Source of the DNA: Actinokineospora enzanensis DSM 44649
Lineage (GTDB): Bacteria; Actinomycetota; Actinomycetes; Mycobacteriales; Pseudonocardiaceae
NCBI RefSeq assembly: GCF_000374445.1
Contig: NZ_KB894424.1
Span: forward strand, 62,001-126,000
Length of the DNA: 64,000 nucleotides
Direction of reading: 5' to 3'
Made by a program: the position numbers and the translations under genes. Shown piece after piece: positions 43,462 through 52,216 of the stretch. The first letter of the stretch is position 1. The number at the start of each line of letters is the position of its first letter. The notes beneath the pieces were generated by a model that saw only the letters and a list, made by a program, of their open reading frames with translations, did no database searches and had not been told where the DNA came from.

Positions 43462-44007
43462 CTAGGAAACGGCCTCGGTGACGACCACCTTGCGGTCGCC
43501 GACGGGCTGGTCTAGCGGGATCTCCACGGCTCGGGGCGTGAGCACGGTGGCGCAGACCTTGCCGCCCTCGGGGCCGCCCTGGGGTGAGGTCTGTGGGGCG
43601 AGCACGACCGTCACCATGGCGTCGGTGGCCTGGGCGACCGAGGCGTCGATGCCCGCGCAGGCGTCCCGGGCGATGGCGATGAGCTGGAGGGACTTGCCGT
43701 CGGCCGAGGCCCAGACGCGGCGTTCCTGGTAGCTGTCCGGCAAGGCCTTGGCGTCGACCTGGGCGGCGGGCAGCTCGTGGAAGCCCTCGGGGGCGGTGAT
43801 CTTGCCATCCGGTTGGACGGACAGCTGTGGGGCGGGCGCCTTGGTCGGCACCGGACCCGTGGGCTGCCCGGCGGCGGGGGCGCCGGTGGTGGCGGCCGCG
43901 CCGGGCGAGGTGCCGCCCGGGGTGGGGGCCGGGTCGGCCGAGCCGCTGCAGCCCGCGAGGGCGAACAGGGCCAGGGCCGCGACGGCCGTGGACAGAGTGG
44001 TCTTCAT
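43462..44007 (-). CDS. lipoprotein of unknown function, paralog 1
   Basis: A 181-residue secreted lipoprotein: signal peptide with lipobox 'LAGC' (Cys20), then a Pro/Thr/Ala-rich linker to residue 70, then a compact domain with 'LPDSYQERRVWASADGK' (90), 'ARDACAGIDA' and 'KVCATVLTPRAVEIPL' (two cysteines that could pair), ending 'DRKVVVTEAVS'. It is a clear paralog of the next gene upstream (44112-44570), which shares the domain and both cysteines. No known family recognised. Confidence 0.78.
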   Translation of the reverse strand: MKTTLSTAVAALALFALAGCSGSADPAPTPGGTSPGAAATTGAPAAGQPTGPVPTKAPAPQLSVQPDGKITAPEGFHELPAAQVDAKALPDSYQERRVWASADGKSLQLIAIARDACAGIDASVAQATDAMVTVVLAPQTSPQGGPEGGKVCATVLTPRAVEIPLDQPVGDRKVVVTEAVS

Positions 44008-44111
44008 GAGCCCAGGACGGTAGCCGACCCCCACGTGGTTGCACGGTGAGCAACACAGGGTGGTGCCCCGGTCGGTGGGGCAATACCGACCGGGGCACGC
44101 GGGAGGAAGGT

Positions 44112-44570
44112 TCAGGTCGTGCGTTGCTCGCTCTTGAGCACGACCGTGCGCTCGCCGAGTGGTCGCGCGAGCTCCACGGTCAGCCTCGGGTAGCGGATAT
44201 CCATCGTGCACTGCATGGGCTTGGCCGGTTGCGTCTCCACCAGGGTGATCACGACAGCCCCTGCGGACTGGTCGCCGACCTCGGCGCTCGCCTTGCCGCA
44301 GCCGCCTTCCTGGGCGACCACGCCCACCGTGCCGCCGCCGTCCTCGGTCCACACGGTGACCGGGTAGTTCTCGGCCAGGCCCTGCGCGTCGACCTGACCG
44401 GTCGGGACGGCGGTGCCGTCGGACGGGGGGACGCGGGCGGGTTGGCGGTCGGGCTCAACAACCGTCGGATCCGATGGTGGCGCGGGCGCGGGTGTGGTAC
44501 CCGTGCCGGCGCAGGCGGACAGAGCCGCGAGAAGAACGCCCGCGCCAATGATGGTGTGAAGGCGTCTCAT
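44112..44570 (-). CDS. lipoprotein of unknown function, paralog 2
   Basis: A 152-residue lipoprotein with lipobox 'LSAC' (Cys20). Its domain 'VDAQGLAENYPVTVWTEDG' ... 'QEGGCGKASAEV' ... 'MQCTMDIRYPRLTVELARPL' ... 'ERTVVLKSE' aligns with paralog 1 in order and cysteine positions, with a shorter linker. 104 bases separate the two, same strand, so a duplication. Role unknown; surface-exposed. Confidence 0.78.
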   Translation of the reverse strand: MRRLHTIIGAGVLLAALSACAGTGTTPAPAPPSDPTVVEPDRQPARVPPSDGTAVPTGQVDAQGLAENYPVTVWTEDGGGTVGVVAQEGGCGKASAEVGDQSAGAVVITLVETQPAKPMQCTMDIRYPRLTVELARPLGERTVVLKSEQRTT

Positions 44571-44617
44571 GCCCCCAGGACGGATCCGCCCGCGCGCGGG
44601 GTTGCATTAGTGGCTCA

Positions 44618-45547
44618 CTAGTCGACCGGAACAGGCTCGATCGCATGGCCTGCCAGCGGTTTCGCACACGCCGAACACACCAACAGCGTCTCGTACGGGT
44701 GGCAGGCGCCGCGATGGGTGAGCAGCATGGCCGGGCCCTCGGGGGCGTGGAACCAGCGTTCGCCCCAGTCGAGGCCGGTCATCAGGACGGGGAAGAACGC
44801 GCGGCCCTTGTCGGTGAGCCGGTAGAGCGAGCGGTCCGACCGGTCGGGGTCGCCGGTCGCGGTGAGCACGCCGAGGGCGCGGAAGGTGCGCAGCCGGTCG
44901 GCGATCACCGTGGCGGGGGCGCCCAGCCTGCGCTGGAACTCGACGGCGCGGCGGGCGCCGAGGAAGGCGGCGCCGAGCACGGCGGCGGACCAGCGGTCGC
45001 CGATGAGGGCGCGGCTCTGCGGGAAGAACCCGGCGCCCAGGCTGGTGGAGCCGCTGGAGCGGCGGCGGAGCGTGGCGTTGGGCGCCGACCGCGGCCACGA
45101 GCCGCTGGGTCCGAACTCGGCGGCCACGTCGCGCGGGGCCACCGGGGCCAGGCACGTCCGGCACACCAGGGTCGGGGTGAAGTGCTCGCCGCAGCCCGCG
45201 TGCCGCATGGCGGGCAGCTCGGCGCCGTATCCCGCGGCCCAGACCGCCTCCCAGGCCCAGACGGTGACCATCAGCGGCCATAGTCCTATGCCACGCGGGC
45301 TGAGCAGATAGTCCTCACCGTCCTGGACGAGCACACCGGTGTCGCACAGGTGGCGCAGCCGGGCGGTGAGCACGGCGTTGGTGATCGGCAGCAGGTCCTG
45401 CCAGTCCTTGGCGCGCCGGGTGCCGCGTTGCAGGGCGTGGCGCAGGATCAGCAGCGCCCACTCGTCCGCGGCGGTCCCGATGGTGAGGGCGATGGCGTTG
45501 TCGCCACCCGCGCCGAGCTCGCTGGGTCGGTCCGGGGGGTGCGTCAT
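44618..45547 (-). CDS. HxlR-family regulator with two HxlR-like domains
   Basis: A 309-residue DNA-binding protein. Domain 1 (residues 20-100): 'EWALLILRHALQRGTRRAKD' and 'LPITNAVLTARLRHLCDTGV'. Domain 2 (190-275): 'GDRWSAAVLGAAFLGARRAV' and 'IADRLRTFRALGVLT'. Each is followed by a CxxC knuckle, 'LVCRTCLAPV' (136) and 'LVCSACAKPL' near the end, so zinc binding is likely. HxlR proteins are mostly repressors that sense small molecules or redox. It is divergent from the thiolase gene with 300 bases between; a perfect inverted repeat sits there. Confidence 0.9.
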   Translation of the reverse strand: MTHPPDRPSELGAGGDNAIALTIGTAADEWALLILRHALQRGTRRAKDWQDLLPITNAVLTARLRHLCDTGVLVQDGEDYLLSPRGIGLWPLMVTVWAWEAVWAAGYGAELPAMRHAGCGEHFTPTLVCRTCLAPVAPRDVAAEFGPSGSWPRSAPNATLRRRSSGSTSLGAGFFPQSRALIGDRWSAAVLGAAFLGARRAVEFQRRLGAPATVIADRLRTFRALGVLTATGDPDRSDRSLYRLTDKGRAFFPVLMTGLDWGERWFHAPEGPAMLLTHRGACHPYETLLVCSACAKPLAGHAIEPVPVD

Positions 45548-45850
45548 CGCCGACCCGGGGCACGGCGGGGGCACGGGTCAGTGGTCATCGCGTCAGACTT
45601 GTGGTCAGGGTGGCCGTCCTCATCGCGCTCCGGACGGCTGCGCAACGGTCGTGGGGACCCAGCATAGCGAGGCGGGACCGGCGACAAGGGCGAAACGGGA
45701 TCACTCGATCGACGCGTGCGGTGATCAACCGCACACGGACCGTCAACCTCACGTCTACGTCCACAGTGGACCGGACGGCCGCGGTGGTTGCCCGCGCGCC
45801 CGCCCCCGACTACAACTGCCCGTGACCAGGCGGTACGGAGGGGGTGCGCG
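45548..45850. promoter_or_regulatory. divergent region between HxlR gene and thiolase with inverted repeat
   Basis: No gene seen. Perfect 7-base arms 'gtgcggt' (45716-45722) and 'accgcac' (45728-45734) with spacer 'gatca' lie 117 bases before the thiolase start and could be the HxlR operator. 'ggaggggg' at 45836 is the thiolase ribosome site. Confidence 0.55.
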
Positions 45851-47044
45851 GTGGGCGGCGACGCGTACCTGCTCGACTACGTGCGCACCGCGCGCGGCCG
45901 CGGCTCGTCGGGCGGCGGACTGCGCCATCTGGGCCCGCTGGACCAGGTGACGCCGCTGCTGCACGCGCTCGTGGAGCGCAGTCCCGGCCTGGACCCGGGC
46001 ATGGTCGACGACCTGGTGCTCGGTTGCGCGACGCAGACGGGCGAGCAGGGCGGCAACCTCGCCCGCACCGCGACGCTGCTCGCCGACTGGGGCCACCGGG
46101 TGCCGGGGGCGACGGTCAACCGGTTCTGCGCCTCGGGCATCGACGCGGTGGCGCAGGTGGCGGCCCGGATCCGCGCGGGCGAGCTGGGACTGGCGGTGGC
46201 GGGCGGCGTGGAAAGCGCGTCCCGGGTGCCTGCCGGGGCCGACCATGCTCCCTTGTGGACGGACGTGGAGGTGGTGCGGCGCACCGGGTCCACCCATCCG
46301 GGGGTGGCGGCCGACCTCAACGCGACCATCGACGGGTTCACCCGGGAGGAGCTCGACGGCTACGCCCTGGAGTCGCACCACAAGGCGGCCGCAGCGGCCC
46401 GCGCGGGCGCCCTCGCCCGGTCGCTGGTGCCGGTCGGCGGTCTCGGGCACGACGAGCTTGTTCGCGCGGACCTTGGCAGGGCCGAGCTGGCCGCGTTGCC
46501 ACCCGCGTTCGCCGGTCTGGGCGCCGATGGCCAGGACGAGCTGGCGTTGACCGGTCGTACGTGGCCCGCGCGGATCGACCATCGGCACACCGCGGGCACC
46601 TCCCCGCCACCCGCCGACGGCGCGGCCCTGTTGCTGGTCGGCGACCTCGCCACGGCGGGACGGCTGGGCTTGGTGCCGCGGGCGCGGATCGTGGCCTCCG
46701 CCGTGGTCGCGCAGGATCCGGTGACGATGCTGACCGCGGGCCAGGAGGCTGTCGGCCGGGTGCTGCGCCGGGCGGGTGTGACGCCGGACGAGGTGGACGT
46801 GTTCGAGTTCGCGGAGGCGTTCGCCGCGCCCTGCCTGCGGTTCCGGCGCGCGTTCGACGCGGGACCGGACCGGCTCAACCCGGCGGGCGGCACTATCGCG
46901 GCCGGGCACGCGGCGGGCGCGACCGGCGCGATGCTGGTGGGCGGCTGCCTGGACGAGGTGGAGCGGCGGGCGGGCCGGTACGGGGTGGCCGGGGTCAGCG
47001 CGATCACCGGACTGGGCGTCGCACTGCTGTTGGACCGGGGTTGA
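45851..47044 (+). CDS. thiolase-family acyltransferase with altered active site
   Basis: Acetyl-CoA acetyltransferase/3-ketoacyl-CoA thiolase family, 397 residues. The acylated Cys is present ('VNRFCASGIDAVAQ', Cys93). The late motifs differ from the family: the usual 'NEAFA' reads 'FAEAFAAP' (317), 'GHPxGATG' reads 'GHAAGATG' with the His kept (352), and the second catalytic Cys of 'CIGGG' is replaced (the end reads 'SAITGLGVALLL'). It may have lost Claisen condensation or act on a different substrate. GTG 45851 has 'ggaggggg' 7 bases upstream. Confidence 0.85.
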   Translation: MGGDAYLLDYVRTARGRGSSGGGLRHLGPLDQVTPLLHALVERSPGLDPGMVDDLVLGCATQTGEQGGNLARTATLLADWGHRVPGATVNRFCASGIDAVAQVAARIRAGELGLAVAGGVESASRVPAGADHAPLWTDVEVVRRTGSTHPGVAADLNATIDGFTREELDGYALESHHKAAAAARAGALARSLVPVGGLGHDELVRADLGRAELAALPPAFAGLGADGQDELALTGRTWPARIDHRHTAGTSPPPADGAALLLVGDLATAGRLGLVPRARIVASAVVAQDPVTMLTAGQEAVGRVLRRAGVTPDEVDVFEFAEAFAAPCLRFRRAFDAGPDRLNPAGGTIAAGHAAGATGAMLVGGCLDEVERRAGRYGVAGVSAITGLGVALLLDRG

Positions 47045-47112
47045 TCATCGTGGCGCGTTCGGCGTAGGGGGTTCAGCCCGGCGCGGGCCGCTCGCTCGAT
47101 CGTGTTCACTGG

Positions 47113-47997
47113 ATGGCTGTGGCCCAGCACCTGGTTCGCCGTCTCTGCGTCCTCGTCGCCTGCACGGCCCTGGCCGCCTGTTCGGCACCGCCCGCGAACC
47201 GCGTCGACATCACCGCGGTGGCGCCGACGCCCGCCTCGACGGAACTCCCGACCGCAGCCACCGGCAGCTACACCGTCGACTGCGGGCGGGACGAGGAGAA
47301 CCACCGCAACAACGACAACCTGGTCGCCTCCCCCGGTGTCCACGACGGCGCGCACCACCTGCACGACTACGTGGGCAACCTGGCGACCGACGCGTTCAGC
47401 ACCGACGACGTGCTGGCCGCGGCCAAGACCACCTGCCGCGACGGCGACCAGTCGACCTACTACTGGCCCGCGCTGCGGCTGGGCGGCCACCACGCCGAGG
47501 TCCGCACCCCGGACTCGGTGCGGATCGTGTTCGAGGGCAGCCCGGTGAGCAAGGTCGTGGCCATGCCTCGCTTCCTGCGCACCGTCACCGGTGACGCGAA
47601 GGCAGGCCCCACTGGCCTGCCGACCTGGACGTGCGCGGGGTTCACGGATAGAGCTATCCGCGACTACCCGCGTTGCCCGGCCGGATCGCGAATGCTGCGT
47701 GTGTATGTGTTCCCGAGCTGTTGGGACGGCCGGAGCACGGACAGCCCGGACCACAAGGCGCACCTGCGTTTCCCCACCGCGAACGGTTCCTGCCCGCATG
47801 CCACGTTCCCGGTGCCGCGCCTCCGCATCGAGGTGGGCTACGACCTGCCACCGGACACGGAGTTCAGCATCGACAGCTTCCCGGACGTGGCCGACAGGGC
47901 TGCCGCGTCCGACCACGCGCACTTCATCGACGTGCGCACCGACCGCGCCATGGCGGACCTGGTGAGCTGTATCAACCAGGGCCGCGTCTGCCCGTGA
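47113..47997 (+). CDS. DUF1996 secreted lipoprotein
   Basis: A 294-residue lipoprotein with lipobox 'LAAC' (Cys23). The DUF1996 pattern is clear: 'DGAHHLHDYVGNLATDAF' (residue 77), 'TYYWPALRL' (116), 'FPSCWDGRSTDSPDHKAHLR' (200) and 'PRLRIEVGYDLPP' (236). Many Cys and His residues, including H-x-H patterns, suggest metal or carbohydrate binding outside the cell; the function is unknown. Start at ATG 47113 without a clear ribosome site. Confidence 0.87.
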   Translation: MAVAQHLVRRLCVLVACTALAACSAPPANRVDITAVAPTPASTELPTAATGSYTVDCGRDEENHRNNDNLVASPGVHDGAHHLHDYVGNLATDAFSTDDVLAAAKTTCRDGDQSTYYWPALRLGGHHAEVRTPDSVRIVFEGSPVSKVVAMPRFLRTVTGDAKAGPTGLPTWTCAGFTDRAIRDYPRCPAGSRMLRVYVFPSCWDGRSTDSPDHKAHLRFPTANGSCPHATFPVPRLRIEVGYDLPPDTEFSIDSFPDVADRAAASDHAHFIDVRTDRAMADLVSCINQGRVCP

Positions 47998-48071
47998 AGT
48001 CTGTTTCGAACCGAACCGGCCCGGCGGCCGTGTCAGCCGGGAAGCGCAACGCCGTTGGACAGGGAGTCGGC

Positions 48072-48623
48072 ATGGCGAGGCTGTTCGCCCGCGACCGGGC
48101 GACGTCGAGGGACGAGGCGCTGGTCCGCTCGCTCTACGAGGAACACGGCAGGGCCCTGCTGGCCTACGCCACCCGGCTCACCGGCGACCGCGCGGCGGCC
48201 GAGGACGTCGTCCAGGAGACCCTGGTGCGCGCGTGGCGGCACGCGGACAAACTCCTGAGCCGGGAGGGGTCGGTGCGCGCCTGGTTGTTCACCGTGGCGC
48301 GCAACCTGGTCGTGGACAAGATCCGGGCCAAGGCGGCCCGACCGGCCGAGGTGGCCGAGTCGCCCGTCTCGACCGCGGTCGCGGGCGACCACGCCCAGCG
48401 GGTAGTGGACTCGATGAGCGTGCTGGCGGCCATCGAGGGGTTGTCGGAGGACCATCGGAAGGTGCTGGTGGAGATCTACTTCCGGGACCGCAGCGTGGCC
48501 GAGACGGCACAGGAGCTGGGCATCGCGCCCGGCACGGTGAAGTCCCGCTCGCACTACGCCCTCCAGGCCCTCCGCACCGCGATGACCGGCAGGCGCGCCA
48601 AGCTGGAAGGGACGCCCGCATGA
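48072..48623 (+). CDS. ECF sigma factor
   Basis: An extracytoplasmic-function RNA polymerase sigma factor, 183 residues. Region 2 'GRALLAYATRLTGDRAAAED' and 'ETLVRAWRHADKLL' (residue 26-65), linker, then region 4 'SEDHRKVLVEIYFRDRSVAE' and 'LGIAPGTVKSRSHYALQALR' (125-172). It controls a regulon unknown from this sequence and is usually self-regulated. ATG 48072 has 'agggag' 5 bases upstream. Overlaps the anti-sigma gene by 4 bases (ATGA). Confidence 0.93.
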   Translation: MARLFARDRATSRDEALVRSLYEEHGRALLAYATRLTGDRAAAEDVVQETLVRAWRHADKLLSREGSVRAWLFTVARNLVVDKIRAKAARPAEVAESPVSTAVAGDHAQRVVDSMSVLAAIEGLSEDHRKVLVEIYFRDRSVAETAQELGIAPGTVKSRSHYALQALRTAMTGRRAKLEGTPA

Positions 48624-49324
48624 ACCCCACGCACGAGTCCCCCCTACTCGGCGCCTACACCCTGGGCGCGCTGGACCACGACGAACGACGAACCGTCGAG
48701 GAACACCTGGCGGGCTGCCCCGACTGCCGCGCCGAACTGGCGGAACTGGAGGAGGTGCGCGACATGGCCGGAGAACTCCCGGCGGAGGCCCTGCTGCACG
48801 GCCCCCCGGACGACGGCGATCTTCTGCTGGCCCGCACCCTCCGCCAGGTCCGCACCGAGGCCACCACCAAACGCACCCGCACACTGGCGATCACGGGCGT
48901 GGCGGCCGCGGTGGTGATCGCGGCCGTTCTCGGCACGGGCGTGTTGATCGGCCGCTCGACCCGGCAGGTCGCGGAACCGCTGCCGACGACTGCGTCGCCG
49001 ACCGAGACGCAGGACCCGGCTACCCGGTATGTCTCCGGCATTGATCCACGCACGCACACCCGGCTCACGGCGGCTATCACGCCTGCGGCGGGGTGGGTGC
49101 GGGTCAATGCGTCGATCACGGGGATTCCGGCGGGGGAACGGTGTCGGGTGATCGTGGTCGCCAAGGACGGGACGCGGGAGACCGCCGGTGGGTGGTTGGT
49201 GTCGGCCAAGGGGGCGGTGGAGGGGACGAACCTGGACGGGGCGGCGTTGGTGGCGCCGGATCAGGTGGCGTCCATCGAGGTGGTCGACACGGAGGGGAAG
49301 AGATTCGTGTCCGTGTCGGTCTGA
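48620..49324 (+). CDS. anti-sigma factor (zinc-binding, membrane-anchored)
   Basis: A 234-residue membrane protein that should hold the ECF factor inactive. The N-terminal ZAS domain has 'HLAGCPDCRAEL' (His29-x3-Cys-x2-Cys), one membrane helix is at residues 93-113, and an extracytoplasmic RskA-like domain (residues 140-234, 'GWVRVNASITGIPAGERCRV') is the sensor. Translationally coupled to the sigma factor. Confidence 0.92.
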   Translation: MNPTHESPLLGAYTLGALDHDERRTVEEHLAGCPDCRAELAELEEVRDMAGELPAEALLHGPPDDGDLLLARTLRQVRTEATTKRTRTLAITGVAAAVVIAAVLGTGVLIGRSTRQVAEPLPTTASPTETQDPATRYVSGIDPRTHTRLTAAITPAAGWVRVNASITGIPAGERCRVIVVAKDGTRETAGGWLVSAKGAVEGTNLDGAALVAPDQVASIEVVDTEGKRFVSVSV

Positions 49325-49332
49325 GCCTGTGT

Positions 49333-49364
49333 TCCGGGGCTTCCGTTCGGTCGGAAGCCCCGGA
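49333..49364. terminator. terminator after anti-sigma gene
   Basis: A perfect 13-bp stem (49333-49345 with 49352-49364) with a 6-base loop 'ttcggt', starting 8 bases after the stop. Confidence 0.9.
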
Positions 49365-49545
49365 TACCGACGCGGACGTACCGGTATTCGACGCCGACCG
49401 CCATGATCCACAACTCGGTCGCGGCGCACACCCCGCCCTCCCTAGGGGTTTCGGGTCCCTTGTCAAGCGTACGAAATGTGGATCGTTGTCAATAGGGGCG
49501 GCGCGGGGTTGGGGATGGGTTCGAGGGGATGTGGATAAGTCGGGG

Positions 49546-52215
49546 TCAGCGGATGGGGCGGAGGCGGCGGGGGCCGGTGTCGGGGCGGGATGGGGGTGGG
49601 CCAAGGGTGGCGCGCGCGCCGGTTACGTAGGCGCCTGCGGCGGAGGCGAGGATGGGTTCCAGGGTGAGAGTGCGGATTTCGGGGATGTCCTCGGCCAGGG
49701 CGGCGACACGCAGGACCAAGCGTTCCAGGGCGGGTAGGTCTGCCGGTTCGCTGCCCGCGTAGCCGGCCAGTAGTGGGGCGGAGCGGGGGGCTCGGACCAA
49801 GCCTGCGGCGTCGGTGTCGGTGAGGGGGAGGGCTCGGTAGGCGCGGTCGCCGACCAGGTCGCTCAGGAGTCCTGCCAGGCCGAAGGACACGACGGTGCCG
49901 AACGACGGGTCGTCGTGCAGGCCGATGGAGCAGGAGGTTCCCTTGGGGGCCATGCGTTGCACGTGCACCTCGGGGCTGGCCGCGACGGCGCTCAGGTCGG
50001 CGTAGGCGTTGCGGATGGCGTCCTCCGTGGTCAGGTCCAGACGAACGCCGACGAGGTCGCTGCGGTGCCGGAGGCGTTCGCTGGTGGTCTTGAGAACGAC
50101 CGGCAGGCCCAGTTCCAGGCCGACCGCGACGGCCGTGTCGGCGTCGGTGACCGTGCGGAACGGGAGGATGTCGATGCCGTAGGCGGCCAGCAGGGCGATC
50201 ACCCGGTCGTCCGGCAGCGGTCCGTCCTGTTCGGACAGTGCGACCACGGCCGCGGCGGCCGCCGGGACCAGGCCGTCGGGGGTGACGGTGCGGCCGACCG
50301 GGGCCGAGCGCCAGCGGGCGTAGTCGGTGGCGCGGGCGAGGGCGGTGACGGCGCGCTCCGGGCTCGGGTAGGACGGGATCGAGCCGCGGCCGGGTGCGCC
50401 GTCCGGGCCGGGGACCGCGAGTTCGGCCGGGATTCCCTCGGCGGCGAGGAAAGTCGACACGATCGGTTTGCTGTCGGCCTCGGCGAGCCCCTCGGCCAGC
50501 TCCCGCAGCGCGCGGGCGTAGGCGGTGCCGGGGATCGCGAGGGGTGGCACGAAGACCACGATCAGGGAGTCCACGTCCGAGCGACGCACGGCGGCCGCGA
50601 CGGCGGCGGCGAACTCGTCCGGGCCCGCCTGCGCGCCGACGTCGACCGGGGCGTCCGCCAAGGCCAGGCCCTGCGCCAGCGCGGCGTCGGCGGCGAGTAC
50701 GCCGATCGCGGACGAGTTGCCGACGACCGCGACGCGTTCACCCGGTGGGAGTGGTTGGTGCGCAAGGAGAAGCGCCGTGTCGAAGAGTTGCGCGATCGAC
50801 TCGACCCGGATAACGCCCGCCTGCTCGAACAACGCCTGCACGCTCGCCTCGTCGACCGCCACCCCCGTCGCCGCGAGCGCGGGCAGCACCGTGTTGCGGC
50901 CGGACTTGACCACCACCACCGGCTTCGTACGACCCAACCTCCGCGCGAGCCGTGCGAACTTGCGCGGGTTGCCGAACGACTCCAGATACAACAACACGAC
51001 GTCGGTAGCGGGGTCGGTTTCCCAGTACTGCAACAGGTCATTGCCGGAGACATCCGCGCGGTTGCCTGCGGAGACGAAGGTGGACAACCCCAACCCGCGC
51101 GCGGCGGCGTCCGCGAGAATCGCCGTCCCCAGCGCGCCGGACTGGCAGAAGAACCCCGTGCGCCCAGGCCCCGGCAGGGTCGGCGCGAGTGTCGCGTTGA
51201 GACGCACGGACGGGTCCAGGTTCACCACACCGAGCGCGTTCGGCCCCACCACGCGCATGCCGTGCGCGCGGGCCTCGTCGACCAGTCGCCGTTCCGCGCC
51301 GCGGCCGTCCGGGCCGGTCTCGCCGAAGCCGGAACTGACCACCACCAGCGTCTTCACGCCCTTGGCCAGGCAGGCGTCCATGACCTCGTCGACCCCCGCC
51401 GCCGGGACCGCGACCACGGCCAGGTCCACCGGATCGGGGATGTCCAACACGGTCGGGTAGGCGCGGACGCCGCGCACGGAGCGGTGTTCGGCGTTGACCG
51501 GGAACACCGGCCCGGCGAAGTTCGCCGCCAGCAGGTTGCCCAGCACCGCGTTGCCCACCTTCGCGGGGTCGGTGGACGCGCCGATCACCGCCACCGACCG
51601 CGGGTGGAGCAGGTTGTGCACGCTGCGCGCCTCGGCCGCCTGCTCGCGTGCGTGCGCGACCTCGACCGACGCCTCGGTGGGGTCGATGGCGAACTCCAGG
51701 TGCAGCGCACCCTCGTCGAACACGCGGCTGACCTGGTAGCCCGCGTCGCGGAAGACGCGCACCATCCGGACGTTCTCGGCGAGCACCTCGGCCTCGAACC
51801 GGGCCAGGCCGCGTTCGCGCGCGGCGGCGGCGAGGTGTTCGAGCAGGATCGAGCCGAAGCCGCGGCCCTGGTGGGCGTCCTCGACGACGAAGGCCACCTC
51901 GGCGGAGTCGGTGCCGGGCACGCGTTCGTAGCGGCCGACGGCGACGATGTCATCACCCAGCAGGGCCACGAACGCGACCCGGTCGCGGTGGTCGACCGTG
52001 GTGAACCGGTGCAGGTCCTTGTCCGGGATCTGCGGGTACGGGCCGAAGTAGCGGAAGTAGCGGGTGCGTTCGGACAGCCTGGTGTGGAAGGCGAGTAAGG
52101 CGTCCGCGTCAGTGGGCACTATCGGCCGCAGGTGGGCCGTGCCGCCGTCGGACAGGACGATGTCGGCCTCCCAGAGCGGCGGGTAGGCGAACGGATCCGG
52201 TTGCGGGGTGGGCAC
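49546..52215 (-). CDS. GNAT/acyl-CoA-synthetase fusion, Pat-like lysine acetyltransferase
   Basis: An 889-residue protein. Residues 18-180 are a GNAT acetyltransferase with the acetyl-CoA loop 'VVEDAHQGRGFGSILLEHLA'. The rest resembles ADP-forming acyl-CoA synthetase: CoA-binding 'LLHPRSVAVIGASTDPAKVG' (199), ligase domains, and a C-terminal ATP-grasp part (690-870). The phosphorylated His, normally in a 'SHTGALAG' loop after 'KSGR', is missing; the loop reads 'ALAATGVAVDEASVQAL'. That suggests the synthetase half senses rather than catalyses, as in Pat, which acetylates acetyl-CoA synthetase. GTG 52215, one base after the acuC stop. Confidence 0.9.
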   Translation of the reverse strand: MPTPQPDPFAYPPLWEADIVLSDGGTAHLRPIVPTDADALLAFHTRLSERTRYFRYFGPYPQIPDKDLHRFTTVDHRDRVAFVALLGDDIVAVGRYERVPGTDSAEVAFVVEDAHQGRGFGSILLEHLAAAARERGLARFEAEVLAENVRMVRVFRDAGYQVSRVFDEGALHLEFAIDPTEASVEVAHAREQAAEARSVHNLLHPRSVAVIGASTDPAKVGNAVLGNLLAANFAGPVFPVNAEHRSVRGVRAYPTVLDIPDPVDLAVVAVPAAGVDEVMDACLAKGVKTLVVVSSGFGETGPDGRGAERRLVDEARAHGMRVVGPNALGVVNLDPSVRLNATLAPTLPGPGRTGFFCQSGALGTAILADAAARGLGLSTFVSAGNRADVSGNDLLQYWETDPATDVVLLYLESFGNPRKFARLARRLGRTKPVVVVKSGRNTVLPALAATGVAVDEASVQALFEQAGVIRVESIAQLFDTALLLAHQPLPPGERVAVVGNSSAIGVLAADAALAQGLALADAPVDVGAQAGPDEFAAAVAAAVRRSDVDSLIVVFVPPLAIPGTAYARALRELAEGLAEADSKPIVSTFLAAEGIPAELAVPGPDGAPGRGSIPSYPSPERAVTALARATDYARWRSAPVGRTVTPDGLVPAAAAAVVALSEQDGPLPDDRVIALLAAYGIDILPFRTVTDADTAVAVGLELGLPVVLKTTSERLRHRSDLVGVRLDLTTEDAIRNAYADLSAVAASPEVHVQRMAPKGTSCSIGLHDDPSFGTVVSFGLAGLLSDLVGDRAYRALPLTDTDAAGLVRAPRSAPLLAGYAGSEPADLPALERLVLRVAALAEDIPEIRTLTLEPILASAAGAYVTGARATLGPPPSRPDTGPRRLRPIR

Positions 52216-52216
52216 G

